From NCBI RefSeq assembly GCF_019795105.1, contig NZ_JAIMFO010000004.1, positions 1-64,000 of the forward strand: 64,000 bases of DNA, written 5' to 3'. The notes under the pieces are model-generated. The model did not search any database, was not told the origin of the DNA, and worked only from the letters and a program-made list of their open reading frames with translations. Both the position numbers and the translations under genes were made by a program. This stretch comes from Collinsella ureilytica. Its GTDB lineage: Bacteria > Actinomycetota > Coriobacteriia > Coriobacteriales > Coriobacteriaceae. Of this stretch, positions 43,124 to 52,209 are shown one piece after another (the first letter of the stretch is position 1; every line of letters starts with the position of its first letter).

Positions 43124-43362
43124 GCCTCCAGGGCAGCTTCGATAGCCTCAACCGCGTCATAGACCGAACCAATGGCCTCTAAACGCTCATCGGGGATCTC
43201 AACATCAAACTCGTCTTCCATGGCCGTAACCAACTGGAGACGATCAAGAGAGTCTGCATCAATATCGTCAAAGGTGGTCTCTTCAGAAATATCTTGGGGA
43301 TCGACTCCCAAGACATCGTTCACGATATCTATAACCTTGCTCAAGATATCAGTCCGCTCCAT
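43120..43362 (-). CDS. acpP: Acyl carrier protein
   Basis: An 80-residue acyl carrier protein for fatty acid synthesis. The phosphopantetheine serine lies in DADSLDRLQLV (motif DSL). GAGGAG precedes the ATG at 43362 and the acidic helical composition is typical. The gene is followed by rnc and preceded by plsX, the usual cluster. Confidence 0.96.
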   Translation of the reverse strand: MERTDILSKVIDIVNDVLGVDPQDISEETTFDDIDADSLDRLQLVTAMEDEFDVEIPDERLEAIGSVYDAVEAIEAALEA

Positions 43363-43417
43363 GCGAGGCTCCTCTCGATGAGGCGAAGGGGGTTCCTTCG
43401 CGTATATGTAGTGTAGC

Positions 43418-44446
43418 TTACCGGACGATGCCCGAAACTGCACCTGCTACATTTTCAACCAGATGAGCTCGAACGGTTCTCGCGCAAGCCAAGGTGCCAT
43501 TTTTAACCGCTTCAGGACTTGTTGCACCGTGACCAATCATCAGCACGCCTTTGAGACCCAAAAGGATTGCTCCACCATAGGCATCACCCGAGAGCCGATC
43601 TTTTATCTCACGCAAAGAACGACGCAACAAAAGACCAGCTACGCCTCCGGCAGCAGATGAGCGCATGGCATGTTTGAGCTCACCGAGCAAAAGACGGGCA
43701 GCGCCTTCTGTGGCCTTCAACGCAACATTTCCCGTAAAGCCATCGGCCACCACGACGTCAAAGGAACCAGAGGTCAAATCTCCTCCCTCGCAGTTGCCTG
43801 CAAACTCAGGAAGCGAGCGCGCCATAAGCTCATGGGTGCGTTGAACAAACGCAGAACCCTTATGCTCCTCGGTGCCATTGGAGAGAAGGCCTACTGAAGG
43901 TGATGCAATCCCTAGAACCGCACGAGCATAGGCAGCGCCCATTTGCCCAAAATGCAAGAGATCAACCGGCTCTACATCTGGGCTTGCTCCTAAGTCACAA
44001 AAGACCGTCAGGCCTTGCGCTCGATTGGGAAGCGCAGCAGTAATGCAGGGACGCAAAGGACGTATACCCTGCTCATCTTCAATCTTAAACGGCGTAATAT
44101 AGGCCGTACCAGCAGCTACCAAAGCGCCCGTAGAGCCAGCGGAAAAGAAAGCATCCGCTTCACCGCGCTTGATCGCACGGCAACCCACGACCACTGAGCT
44201 TTTACGCTTTGAAGTGATTGCCTTGATGGGATCATCTTCCATCGTGATCGCATCAGGGGCTTCGAGCGCAAGCGCTCGATCATGGCGGGAAGCAAAGGGC
44301 TCAACAAGTTCACGAGGACCTGCAGCAAGCACAGTCAAGGCAGGGTCAGCACGAAGCGCAGCCTCAATTCCTGCAAGAACGACCTCTGCGGGCTCGTCGC
44401 CACCCATCACATCTACAACGACGCGAACTGCTTGCGTGTGCTCCAT
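43418..44446 (-). CDS. plsX: Phosphate acyltransferase PlsX
   Basis: A 342-residue enzyme that converts acyl-ACP to acyl-phosphate for phospholipid synthesis. Visible family features: VVVDVMGGDEPAEVVLAGIE at the start, SAGSTGALVAAGTAYITPF, IGLLSNGTEE-like SPSVGLLSNGTEEHKGSAFV, and VVADGFTGNVALKATEGAA. A GGGAGAG site precedes the ATG. It sits between rpmF and acpP, the standard order. Confidence 0.96.
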   Translation of the reverse strand: MEHTQAVRVVVDVMGGDEPAEVVLAGIEAALRADPALTVLAAGPRELVEPFASRHDRALALEAPDAITMEDDPIKAITSKRKSSVVVGCRAIKRGEADAFFSAGSTGALVAAGTAYITPFKIEDEQGIRPLRPCITAALPNRAQGLTVFCDLGASPDVEPVDLLHFGQMGAAYARAVLGIASPSVGLLSNGTEEHKGSAFVQRTHELMARSLPEFAGNCEGGDLTSGSFDVVVADGFTGNVALKATEGAARLLLGELKHAMRSSAAGGVAGLLLRRSLREIKDRLSGDAYGGAILLGLKGVLMIGHGATSPEAVKNGTLACARTVRAHLVENVAGAVSGIVR

Positions 44447-44539
44447 AGCTCTCCCTCACGGTAAAATGGCCGACTCACCGAGCCGGCCATGATCTGTATC
44501 GCCGATCAGCTAAAGATCGAACATGAGGCCAAGCGGCCG

Positions 44540-44719
44540 CTACTCAACTACAACGACTTCGCGATTCTTATAGAAGCCACAGTTTGAGCATACATGATGA
44601 GGAAGCTTAACCGCACCGCAGCGAGGGCAGAGGGAACGCGCGGGTGCGGAAATCTTCATATTGGCGGAGCGACGGGAATGCGTCTTCGCACGGCCCTTTT
44701 TTTGCTTAGGTACAGCCAT
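44540..44719 (-). CDS. rpmF: Ribosomal protein L32
   Basis: A 59-residue ribosomal protein starting MAVPKQKKGRAKTHSRRSAN. Four Cys form the zinc ribbon (CPRCGAVKLP and CSNCGFYKNR), so this is the zinc-binding (C+) form. The small size and the neighbours yceD and plsX are typical. A promoter-like pair lies 50-75 bases upstream. Confidence 0.97.
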   Translation of the reverse strand: MAVPKQKKGRAKTHSRRSANMKISAPARSLCPRCGAVKLPHHVCSNCGFYKNREVVVVE

Positions 44720-44767
44720 GTTGACCTCTCTTTGAAACTACTCAGTTGCGGTTAGGCGCAGCGACCT

Positions 44768-44795
44768 ATGGTAGCACTGAAAATCTCTCTGTCTA
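44768..44795 (-). promoter_or_regulatory. Candidate promoter for rpmF-plsX-acpP
   Basis: On the minus strand TAGACA (44790-44795) and TACCAT (44768-44773) are separated by 16 bases. The -35 is 5/6 and the -10 4/6 of consensus. It lies upstream of rpmF and would drive the rpmF-plsX-acpP-rnc-smc-ftsY-ffh run. Confidence 0.42.
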
Positions 44796-44852
44796 GAGAA
44801 AAAACAAGGCTTCCACATGCGCTGTAGCACACCGCCTTACAAAACCTCTGAT

Positions 44853-45407
44853 TTATACCTCATCAAACTTCAGATTTTTTAGCACAGAGAAGGGATTTGA
44901 GTCGCTGTCTACATCCTCATCTTTTTGAGAACATGAACACGATTCCTCATTCAGGTTGGCACCACAAACAGGACAAAGCCCTTTGCAGTCCTCTTTACAA
45001 AGCACTACAAATGGTGTATCCATCACGATGGCATCCATGATAGCGTCGTACAGATCAATCCGGCGATGAGCAGGCAAAATCTCTGCATCTTCGTCTGTAT
45101 CCTCTAGCTGCTCCTCGTGTGGTTGAGAGAAAAGATAGTACTCTTCGATCTCTCCAGAAATATCTTGATGCGCAGGCTCGAGACAGCGATCGCACTCACT
45201 CGTTGCGCTCGTACGCGCCATACCAGACACCAAGATGCCATCCCCGGCGTTCGTAAGCACCACGTCATAGGCAATGCCTGAGGGACAGGAGAATTCCTTT
45301 TCGCCCACCGTATATGAGGTTTGCTCAATGATTCCTGCAAGGGCTAAAGAATCGCCCGGATTCTCAAGTTTGCCGGAAAGATCAACGGGTACCCCGCGAC
45401 GCTCCAT
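44853..45407 (-). CDS. yceD: YceD/DUF177 family protein
   Basis: A 184-residue DUF177 protein starting MERRGVPVDLSGKLENPGDS. The usual zinc-like Cys pattern ECDRCLEP (first pair) and CKGLCPVCGANLNEESCSC (second, partner cysteines) is clear. YceD of E. coli and its homologues are linked to 23S rRNA levels and are encoded next to rpmF, as here. The C-terminus is acidic. It follows the coiled-coil gene by 2 bases. Confidence 0.88.
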   Translation of the reverse strand: MERRGVPVDLSGKLENPGDSLALAGIIEQTSYTVGEKEFSCPSGIAYDVVLTNAGDGILVSGMARTSATSECDRCLEPAHQDISGEIEEYYLFSQPHEEQLEDTDEDAEILPAHRRIDLYDAIMDAIVMDTPFVVLCKEDCKGLCPVCGANLNEESCSCSQKDEDVDSDSNPFSVLKNLKFDEV

Positions 45408-45409
45408 GC

Positions 45410-45910
45410 TTACCAGGCACCATTCTGCTGCTGGCCAGCACCCTCATTCAGCTGCTGGCGGCACCTCGAAACCGTATTGGCAAGAGACTTTAAGTTTTCC
45501 TCAAGATGCGTAAAGACCTGCTCAGCATAGTCTTCTGCAGCGTAGCGAGTTTCACGCTCGTACTGATTTGCCCGATCTCGGATCTCATCTGCCTGCTGCT
45601 GAGCCAAACGAACAATCTCTTGCTCTCCTGCAATCGTTAAGGCCTGCTGCTGGGCATCTGCAATGATGGAATCGGCCTGAGCGGCGGCCGAAGCAAGCAG
45701 TTCATCGCGCTCCTTTAAGATGCGACGAGAGCGTTGCCACTCCTCGGGATAGCTCATCCTGACCTCTTCTAAGATATTAAAGAAGACATCAGTCTCGATG
45801 ACCTTGAACTGCGCGGTCTTGCCGAAAGGCGGCCTGGATTCTTCGATGATGCTCTCCAGCTCATCGACCAAACTCTCAATCCTCTCGCCAGGAAGGTTCT
45901 CGCCCGGCAT
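45410..45910 (-). CDS. Coiled-coil protein (DivIVA-like/ATP synthase b-like)
   Basis: A 166-residue protein of mostly charged heptads (RRILKERDELLASAAAQADS, RLAQQQADEIRDRANQYERE). It resembles DivIVA-type or cell-division helper proteins in composition only; it has no membrane helix or named motif. The N-terminus FFNILEEVRMSYPEEWQRS is reminiscent of DivIVA-family segments. GAGGAG precedes ATG 45910. It sits between coaD and yceD, where many Coriobacteria carry a hypothetical coiled-coil gene. Confidence 0.6.
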   Translation of the reverse strand: MPGENLPGERIESLVDELESIIEESRPPFGKTAQFKVIETDVFFNILEEVRMSYPEEWQRSRRILKERDELLASAAAQADSIIADAQQQALTIAGEQEIVRLAQQQADEIRDRANQYERETRYAAEDYAEQVFTHLEENLKSLANTVSRCRQQLNEGAGQQQNGAW

Positions 45911-46172
45911 CCGGTCTCCTCTCAACGCATTTCCACTCAACTACCCATTCTACAGGATAGGCGGGAGCGAGACCACAGAGGCCTCAGATGCGACGATATC
46001 TCCCCTTCCGGCGCATAGTGTTCATTGCACGATCGCAGCCGTGCCAAACAACACGATAGGCAAAGCAACTTAGGCATGGTTCTACAGGATATGCGAGCTC
46101 ACGTCGACGCTGCCGCTATAAGCAAAGCTGCGCGAAGCGGATCTCATTGAATCATGTATTCGTCTCGCTTTT
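45911..46172. other. Non-coding gap between coaD and coiled-coil gene
   Basis: No gene can be supported. Two near-identical elements, TTCTACAGGATA followed by a further GCG after one base, occur at 45949-45960 and 46080-46091. Each gives TAGAA on the minus strand, which could act as a -10 box, but no good -35 box was found. Confidence 0.4.
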
Positions 46173-46670
46173 TTATGAAAATCTTTCGGTAAGCGCCCTG
46201 TCAACGCAAGGAGGAACAAACTCGGATACGTCTCCACCAAAGGCTGCAATCTGGCGCACTGCAGAAGAAGAGAGATAGCCAAATTCAGGGGCACTCATAA
46301 TAAAAATTGATTCAAGATCTGGATCGAGCCGGTAATTGAGACCGGCTTGCTGCAGCTCATATTCAAAATCAGTCATTGCGCGCAAGCCCTTTACAACCGC
46401 TTTTGCTCCGCAGGCTCGTGCACAATCAACCAGCAATCCTGTAAACGGGATAACATCCACTCCTGCAAAGCTCGCGAGCGCCTCTTGCGCCAAGCGCACC
46501 CGTTCTTCTAAAGAAAAGACCGTGCCGCCACCGTTCTTATCAAGTGAGGCTGCAACGGCTACTACCACATGAGGAAACAAACGCCGCGCCCGACGGATAA
46601 CATCAATATGGCCTAAGGTAATGGGATCAAAGGTTCCAGGAACCAAGACATGATCGATAACAGCAGCCAC
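46173..46670 (-). CDS. coaD: Pantetheine-phosphate adenylyltransferase
   Basis: A 165-residue coenzyme A biosynthesis enzyme. HVLVPGTFDPITLGHIDVIR (TFDP-x-x-x-GH, nucleotide-binding) and the KGLRAMTDFEYELQQAGLNY and MSAPEFGYLSSSAVRQIA segments are diagnostic. GTG 46670, preceded by GAGGGG 5 bases upstream, is the start; the stop of rsmD is two bases before it. The rsmD-coaD pair is widely conserved. Confidence 0.95.
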   Translation of the reverse strand: MAAVIDHVLVPGTFDPITLGHIDVIRRARRLFPHVVVAVAASLDKNGGGTVFSLEERVRLAQEALASFAGVDVIPFTGLLVDCARACGAKAVVKGLRAMTDFEYELQQAGLNYRLDPDLESIFIMSAPEFGYLSSSAVRQIAAFGGDVSEFVPPCVDRALTERFS

Positions 46671-46671
46671 G

Positions 46672-47283
46672 CTATCCCCTCTCAACCGTAGACTCATGTG
46701 GCAGGGCGTGAGCATGATACCGAAAGACATCAACAGCAGTCGAGCCATACCGCTTCTCGCGAATACGCTCAAAGCCAACAACTTCTGCAGCTGCAGTAGC
46801 CATACCTCGCTCAACTAAGGCAAGAGCACCATCGACCAGAAGATCGTGTGCAGCCAACGCAGACAGTACGCGCACAACAGGCTCGGTTCCCAAGACATAG
46901 GGAGGATCCAACAGAACTAAATCATAAGCAGGGCTCGGGAGACTCCCGCGCTCTGCCGCTCCAGGAGCGTCTGTGGTAAGGATCGTATAACTGTTGCGAT
47001 CAGCTCCTAAGCTCGTGAGATTCGCACGTATGAGTGCTGCAGAAGATCGATTGATATCACAAAATACGCACGAGGAAGCCCCTCGAGAGAGCATCTCAAT
47101 ACCCAAGGCACCCGAGCCTGCAAAAGCATCCAACACCCGTATGCCTTCAATGCCTGAAGGCAGAGCCGATGCAACAATAGATGCCATGGCTTCACGCACA
47201 CGATCAGTTGTTGGGCGCACGACCTCTTTGCCCCGAGGTTCGCCAATCTTTCTGCCACGCCACAAGCCACCAACCACCCTCAT
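46672..47283 (-). CDS. rsmD: 16S rRNA (guanine966-N2)-methyltransferase RsmD
   Basis: A 203-residue S-adenosylmethionine methyltransferase. Motif I LDAFAGSGALGIEMLSRGAS, then the catalytic DPPY (LVLLDPPYVLGTEP) are clear. The gene starts MRVVGGLWRGRKIGEPRG, a typical RsmD opening, overlaps the recG stop as ATGA, and is followed by coaD. Confidence 0.95.
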   Translation of the reverse strand: MRVVGGLWRGRKIGEPRGKEVVRPTTDRVREAMASIVASALPSGIEGIRVLDAFAGSGALGIEMLSRGASSCVFCDINRSSAALIRANLTSLGADRNSYTILTTDAPGAAERGSLPSPAYDLVLLDPPYVLGTEPVVRVLSALAAHDLLVDGALALVERGMATAAAEVVGFERIREKRYGSTAVDVFRYHAHALPHESTVERG

Positions 47284-49445
47284 GCGCCACCAGCCTCCTT
47301 CAATAAGGATCCAAAGCGCTCAAGCACCTCAATACGAAGCGGGAGCGTCTCCGGTGCGCTCAGATCCGGATTATCTTCTAGGATCTGTCTAGCATCATAA
47401 TTTGCAGCCTCAATCAGATCTTGATCCTCTACCAAATCAACGAAGCGCAGACTCACGCCACCGCTTTGACGGTAGCCAAGAATCTCCCCTTCATGGCGAA
47501 GGCGCAAATCAATTTCTGCGAGCTCAAATCCATCGGTAATGCGCTCAAGTGAGCTCAGGCGCTGATACGCCGGGGTTTGCTTATCGGCCGCACTCGAAAT
47601 AATGAAGCACACCCCTGGCGCAGAGCCTCTTCCGATTCTGCCACGTAGCTGATGCAAGGTCGCAAGGCCAAAGCGCTCGCCATTTTCAATCAGCATAACG
47701 GTGGCCTCAGGCACATCAACACCAACCTCAACAACGGTTGTGGCTACCAAAATATCTGTAACGCCCCGACGGAACTGATCAATCGCCTGATCTTTTTCAG
47801 CTGCAGACATACGTCCATGCAACAGCCCCACGTGAGCCTGAGGGAAGATCTGAGCGATCCGTTCCACCTCAGCAGTAGCTGCCACCAATGCCGAAGCAGC
47901 ACCATCCTCTGTGTTCTCACCAGGCGCAAAACCATCGTCGAGCTGAGTGGCATCCTCACCCGGAGCAACCAGAGGGCAGATGATATACGCGCGCTGCTTT
48001 TTAGCAATCGCGTCGCGTATCGCGCCATAGGCAAGATCGCGGTTGGAGGGATCAAGAATATGCGTAGCAACGCCCGCTCCGGCACAAGGACGCTTACGAA
48101 TTCGGCTCACATCAACATCGCCATAGAGCGCCAAGGCTAAGGTTCTAGGAATCGGTGTTGCGCTCATCACCAGCAAGTCGGCACCTGGTCCTTTGGCGCG
48201 CAGAGCCGCACGCTGGCCAACTCCAAAACGATGCTGCTCGTCGATAACAACCAAGCCAAGATCAGAAAAAACAACATCTTCTGACAAGACGGCATGCGTG
48301 CCCACGAGCACATCAAGTGTGCCTGCTGCAAGATCGCAGAGGATCTCCGAGCGCTCTTGAGCCGGTGTTGCGCCGGTTAGAAGCGCCCAAGAAATGTTTG
48401 CGCGATCAAGCAAAGGACCGGTGCCAATCGCGTATTGCTGCGCTAAAACTGACGTGGGAGCCATCACGCAGGCTTGCGCCTGTCCATCTTTTGCAGCTCC
48501 TAAGGCCAGGGTGGCAACTGCGGTCTTTCCTGTTCCTACATCGCCGAGCAACAAGCGACTCATCGCATGATGAGTGTCTGCCATATCATGCAAAATATCG
48601 GCAACGGCACCTTCTTGTTCATAGGTTAGCTCAAAGGGAAGAGCTCTGCGCAGAGCTTGGACAGCCTCGCCAGCCCGGTGCGAACGAACAGCCGGATCAA
48701 CAAACTCGATCTCGTTTTTCATACGCAGCCCGAGCTGTAAATACAAGACCTCTTCATAGGCCAAACGACGCCGCGCCTGCTCGGCTGAGTTGAGACTCTG
48801 CGGAAAATGAATTGCCCGAAGCGCCTGCGCCCGGCTCATGAGCTGATGTGATGCTCGATACACAGCAGGCATCGGATCAAAGATCCCCACCGCATCTGCC
48901 AGTGCTTCTGACATAATGCGACGCATCCATGCAACAGAAATGCCCTCGCCCACCGGATGAATTGGCACCATATGATTGGTGTGCTCATCATCGCTTACGC
49001 GTTCAAAAATCGGACTCTTCATCTGTTTAAAGCCATAGGCAAACTCAAGTTTGCCCATGAGCGCTAAACGATTACCGGACTTTATCTGACGCGACAGCCA
49101 GGGCTGCTTGAAAAAGACAGCTTTCATAACACCTGTCTCATCAAACAGAGAAACTTCAGTTACCACCATGCGTGGTCGTGGACGGCGCTCGATTACGCGA
49201 TCCACCTCCGCCACAATACTCACGACCGAGGCCAAGGGTGCCGCCTCAATGGTGGTAGTAGCAGAAAAATCAAGATAGCGCCGAGGAATATGGTAGAGCA
49301 GATCTCGTACCTGATTAAGCCCGAGGCGCTCTAAGGCCCGAGCACGCGAACCCGATACATAGCGCAAACGGCTCACGTCAGTCTCCAAATATCTGGAGCA
49401 CGCAAGCCGTCTTGCTACACTTGGCAACATAAAACCTGCAGCCAT
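47280..49445 (-). CDS. recG: ATP-dependent DNA helicase RecG
   Basis: A 721-residue helicase that remodels stalled replication forks. The N-terminal wedge/OB-type domain contains LYHIPRRYLDFSATTTIEAA; the helicase core holds LLGDVGTGKTAVATLALGA (motif I), VVIDEQHRFGVGQR (DEQH, motif II) and the C-terminal QLRGRIGRG (motif VI). AGGAG precedes the ATG at short spacing; ATG 49430 is an alternative. It lies between fakA-like and rsmD. Confidence 0.97.
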   Translation of the reverse strand: MAAGFMLPSVARRLACSRYLETDVSRLRYVSGSRARALERLGLNQVRDLLYHIPRRYLDFSATTTIEAAPLASVVSIVAEVDRVIERRPRPRMVVTEVSLFDETGVMKAVFFKQPWLSRQIKSGNRLALMGKLEFAYGFKQMKSPIFERVSDDEHTNHMVPIHPVGEGISVAWMRRIMSEALADAVGIFDPMPAVYRASHQLMSRAQALRAIHFPQSLNSAEQARRRLAYEEVLYLQLGLRMKNEIEFVDPAVRSHRAGEAVQALRRALPFELTYEQEGAVADILHDMADTHHAMSRLLLGDVGTGKTAVATLALGAAKDGQAQACVMAPTSVLAQQYAIGTGPLLDRANISWALLTGATPAQERSEILCDLAAGTLDVLVGTHAVLSEDVVFSDLGLVVIDEQHRFGVGQRAALRAKGPGADLLVMSATPIPRTLALALYGDVDVSRIRKRPCAGAGVATHILDPSNRDLAYGAIRDAIAKKQRAYIICPLVAPGEDATQLDDGFAPGENTEDGAASALVAATAEVERIAQIFPQAHVGLLHGRMSAAEKDQAIDQFRRGVTDILVATTVVEVGVDVPEATVMLIENGERFGLATLHQLRGRIGRGSAPGVCFIISSAADKQTPAYQRLSSLERITDGFELAEIDLRLRHEGEILGYRQSGGVSLRFVDLVEDQDLIEAANYDARQILEDNPDLSAPETLPLRIEVLERFGSLLKEAGGA

Positions 49446-49451
49446 GAGCTC

Positions 49452-51119
49452 CTACTCGATCGAGAAAATCACCGGATATAAAGGCTGCTCTCCTCTATGC
49501 GCATCAATCTCAAGATCAGGATATGCCTCTTGAATCGCATCAAGGATGTGCTGGAACGCCTCATCATCGAGGTCTTCACCAGCAAGGATGGTAAGCGTAT
49601 CCCCTTCCTCCTCATCTTGGAGGCGAGCGATGCAGGCCAGCGTTACCTCTGCCACATCACTACCAACGACATCGATGGAGCCGGTCAAAATACCCATGAC
49701 GTCCCCATCATGGATCGGAGTTCCATCGCTTGCCGTACTATCGCGAACGGCACGCGTTACCTCGCCGTCGCGCACGTGAGCGAGCGCCTCGGTCATAGCC
49801 TCGACCACCTCATCAAAAGGTGTATCGGGAAGTGCTGCAAACAAGGCAGAGAATGCCTGAGGGACCGTCTTAGCAGGAACCACTGCCACTTGCTTATCGT
49901 GGCAAGCCTCTGCCGCAGCCTCTGCAGCCATACGGATATTGCTGTTATTTGGAAGGATGATAACTGCCTCAGCATGCACCTGAGAAACAGCCTCGAGCAA
50001 ATCTGCCGTAGAGGGGTTCATGGTCTGACCACCACTCACCACAACATCAACGCCCAAGGAGGTCAAAATCTCGGCCTCTCCAGAGCCAGCTGCCACAGCA
50101 ACAAAGCCTAAGGGCTTCATGGGAACCTCTGAGGCTTCGTCCTGATCAGCGTGGATCTTAGCGGTGCGCTCATGAGACTCCATATCCATATTGTGAATGA
50201 AGACCTCATAGACCTGACCGAGCTCAAGCATGTGCTCAAGCACCAAATGGGGCGTATTAGAATGTACGTGAATCTTATAGTCAGGATAAGCACCGACGAG
50301 CAGCTCGCAGTCTCCCATACTTCCTAAGAATGAAATGACCGCCTCTTCATCGAAGGGAGCATCAGCACGGAAGAGAAACTCGTTACAATACCGAAACTCC
50401 GAGCCCTCCCAATCATCATTTGCCTCAATCTCAACACGACCCAAGGCAACCTCACGAGCTCCCTCGGTTGTTGTATCAAAGGTGGTCTTAAACTCAGCCG
50501 GTGCTGCCGTGCGACCAAGCGCCGCAGCGCAGAAATGCTCAAGAAAGACAGCGAAGCCAAAGGCACCAGAATCAACCACACCATTTTCTTTCAAAACGGG
50601 CAAGAGATCTGGAGTACGAGCGACTGACTCATATGCCTCAACCACAATGGCATCTAAGGTCTCTGCCACCGTAAGCCGACGACGATCACACTCATCAGCC
50701 TTTGTAGAAACATCGCGCAAGACTGTGAGAATTGTTCCTTCAACGGGCTTGCGAACCGCATGGAAGGTAACCTTTACCGATCGACGAAGAGCGCGGGCAA
50801 TATCAGCTGAGCTCACCGGCCCTTCAACCTCGGTAAGACCCTCGGCTGCACCACGAAGAATTTGAGAGGTAATGACTCCTGAGTTACCTCGTGCTCCCAT
50901 GAGTGATCCGTGTGTAATAGCTCCGGCAACAGCTTCCATATCTGCATCGGCATCAAGCTGAGCAAGCTCTTTTACCACGGATGACAAGGTGAGCGACATA
51001 TTGGTTCCCGTATCGCCATCGGGTACGGGAAATACATTGAGCTTATTAATCTCTTCGGCGCGCTCGGCAACAGCTCCGGCAGCCACGGGAAAACTAGTTC
51101 GTACGGTCTTTGCGATCAT
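49452..51119 (-). CDS. fakA: FakA-like DAK2-domain fatty acid kinase
   Basis: A 555-residue protein. The N-terminal DAK2 kinase domain reads EEINKLNVFPVPDGDTGTNM (ATP/Mg binding DGDTG-x-N), HGSLMGARGNSGVITSQILR and VVDSGAFGFAVFLEH. The middle and C-terminal halves are the FakA_middle and EDD-like C-terminal regions (VVVSGGQTMNPSTADLLEAV, ILPNNSNIRMAAEA). FakA phosphorylates fatty acids presented by FakB proteins. It is placed between an Asp23-family gene and recG, the same order as yloU-yloV-recG of Bacillus. No FakB is in the window. Confidence 0.9.
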   Translation of the reverse strand: MIAKTVRTSFPVAAGAVAERAEEINKLNVFPVPDGDTGTNMSLTLSSVVKELAQLDADADMEAVAGAITHGSLMGARGNSGVITSQILRGAAEGLTEVEGPVSSADIARALRRSVKVTFHAVRKPVEGTILTVLRDVSTKADECDRRRLTVAETLDAIVVEAYESVARTPDLLPVLKENGVVDSGAFGFAVFLEHFCAAALGRTAAPAEFKTTFDTTTEGAREVALGRVEIEANDDWEGSEFRYCNEFLFRADAPFDEEAVISFLGSMGDCELLVGAYPDYKIHVHSNTPHLVLEHMLELGQVYEVFIHNMDMESHERTAKIHADQDEASEVPMKPLGFVAVAAGSGEAEILTSLGVDVVVSGGQTMNPSTADLLEAVSQVHAEAVIILPNNSNIRMAAEAAAEACHDKQVAVVPAKTVPQAFSALFAALPDTPFDEVVEAMTEALAHVRDGEVTRAVRDSTASDGTPIHDGDVMGILTGSIDVVGSDVAEVTLACIARLQDEEEGDTLTILAGEDLDDEAFQHILDAIQEAYPDLEIDAHRGEQPLYPVIFSIE

Positions 51120-51153
51120 GGGCGGTGCAACTCCAAGCAGTGCGTAAGGCGCC

Positions 51154-51507
51154 TTATGCGCGGGATTTCATAGCATCAATATGGATAGAGATCTTGAGCT
51201 TTTCAGGATCCACCTGAGCAATCTCTGAGAGCGTAAAGGTAACTGAGCTTGCAAGATTCTCGCTCACAGAGCGCATATTAACCCCGCTCTCAATCACTAC
51301 ATGAAGGTCGACCGTCAGCATATCGTCTGCGGTGGATACAACGACCCCCTTGCGAAGACGCTGTGCAGACAGGACACGAACACTCTCGGCTCCCTGGAGC
51401 TGTTCGGCCATTCCTACAACCCCGTAGCAAGACAGGGCGGCATAACCTGCGAGATCGGCAATAACATCATTGGAAACGGACAGGGTACCGGCGATTTGCT
51501 GAGACAC
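51154..51507 (-). CDS. Asp23/Gls24 (YloU) family protein
   Basis: A 117-residue Asp23-family protein. It contains the family core SNDVIADLAGYAALSCYGVV and VDLHVVIESGVNMRSVSENL. Members are membrane-linked or envelope-stress proteins. The proposed start is GTG 51507 with GGAAGGAG 7 bases before it. The next gene is the FakA-like kinase, the common pairing. Confidence 0.88.
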   Translation of the reverse strand: MSQQIAGTLSVSNDVIADLAGYAALSCYGVVGMAEQLQGAESVRVLSAQRLRKGVVVSTADDMLTVDLHVVIESGVNMRSVSENLASSVTFTLSEIAQVDPEKLKISIHIDAMKSRA

Positions 51508-51649
51508 GGAGAATCTCCTTCCTTCGCGCACGGATGCCCCCGGCGCGGAGGCAGTCAGTCTTGTATTTTACAACGCAAAAGCCAAAAAGGCTCGGGAAAG
51601 CCCCACACCTCCATAGCTGACAGATGTCTCAGCTGAAATAATTCAACCG

Positions 51650-51682
51650 CAAAGAAGAAGCGCCTCTCAGGTGAGAGACGCT
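51650..51682 (-). terminator. Intrinsic terminator of rpmB
   Basis: AGCGTCTCTC pairs with GAGAGGCGCT (one G-U) around a 4-base loop, followed by a T-rich TCTTCTTT tract on the minus strand. It lies 37 bases downstream of the rpmB stop. Confidence 0.72.
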
Positions 51683-51719
51683 CCCAGCATCGCACATGAG
51701 CAAGAAGGTGCGAAAAGAT

Positions 51720-51908
51720 TTATGAACGGGCAACCTTTTGAGCCTTGAGGCAGCTGGTGCAGACATTCATCTTACGGCGATGACCATCAATAACCACATT
51801 AACACGCTGGATATTCGGGCGGAACATCCGATTCGTGACACGGTGAGAGTGGCTGATAGAACGACCCGCAGAGGGGTGCTTACCGCAAATTGCGCAAACT
51901 TTAGACAT
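51720..51908 (-). CDS. rpmB: Ribosomal protein L28
   Basis: A 62-residue ribosomal protein starting MSKVCAICGKHPSAGRSISH, with VCAICGK (zinc-type Cys pair) and CTSCLKAQ (second pair). AGGAGGT precedes the start. The Zn-binding form is kept. It has its own promoter and terminator. Confidence 0.97.
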   Translation of the reverse strand: MSKVCAICGKHPSAGRSISHSHRVTNRMFRPNIQRVNVVIDGHRRKMNVCTSCLKAQKVARS

Positions 51909-51966
51909 AGGTTAAGACCTCCTAGGGGCGGCTCTGACTCTTTACCGCGTGAGCAAACGACTAGTG

Positions 51967-51997
51967 ACTATACCATAAAAGTGCAGCTTGTACTCAA
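51967..51997 (-). promoter_or_regulatory. rpmB promoter
   Basis: Minus strand TTGAGT (51992-51997) and TATAGT (51967-51972) with a 19-base spacer; TG two bases before the -10 gives an extended -10 (TGGTATAGT). It lies about 55-90 bases upstream of rpmB. Confidence 0.6.
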
Positions 51998-52155
51998 TCT
52001 TCACACGGCAATTTCATACCTGTCCACGCCCGCACACTCGCACGCACGATCATATAAAAACGAGCGAGGCACACGACTGAACAGTACCTTCATCAAAGCT
52101 CACATGAGCACATATTTGATCACGTGCACAATGCACGCACCAGCATCGATACAAA

Positions 52156-52189
52156 CTGAGGCTCTGCCTACACATAGACAGAGCCTCAG
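52156..52189. terminator. Hairpin downstream of kinase gene
   Basis: An 11-bp perfect inverted repeat, CTGAGGCTCTG / CAGAGCCTCAG, with a 12-base loop. On the minus strand it is followed by TTTGT only, so it is a weak or factor-dependent terminator for the kinase gene ending at 52210. Confidence 0.55.
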
Positions 52190-52209
52190 CGCGAACGATC
52201 AATCAGAGC

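Larger units (their letters stand above)
51909..52209. other. Intergenic region upstream of rpmB
   Basis: About 300 bases without a gene, holding the rpmB promoter (51967-51997), and on the right a hairpin that can end the kinase gene's transcript (52156-52189). I found no tRNA or other RNA gene. Confidence 0.55.
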
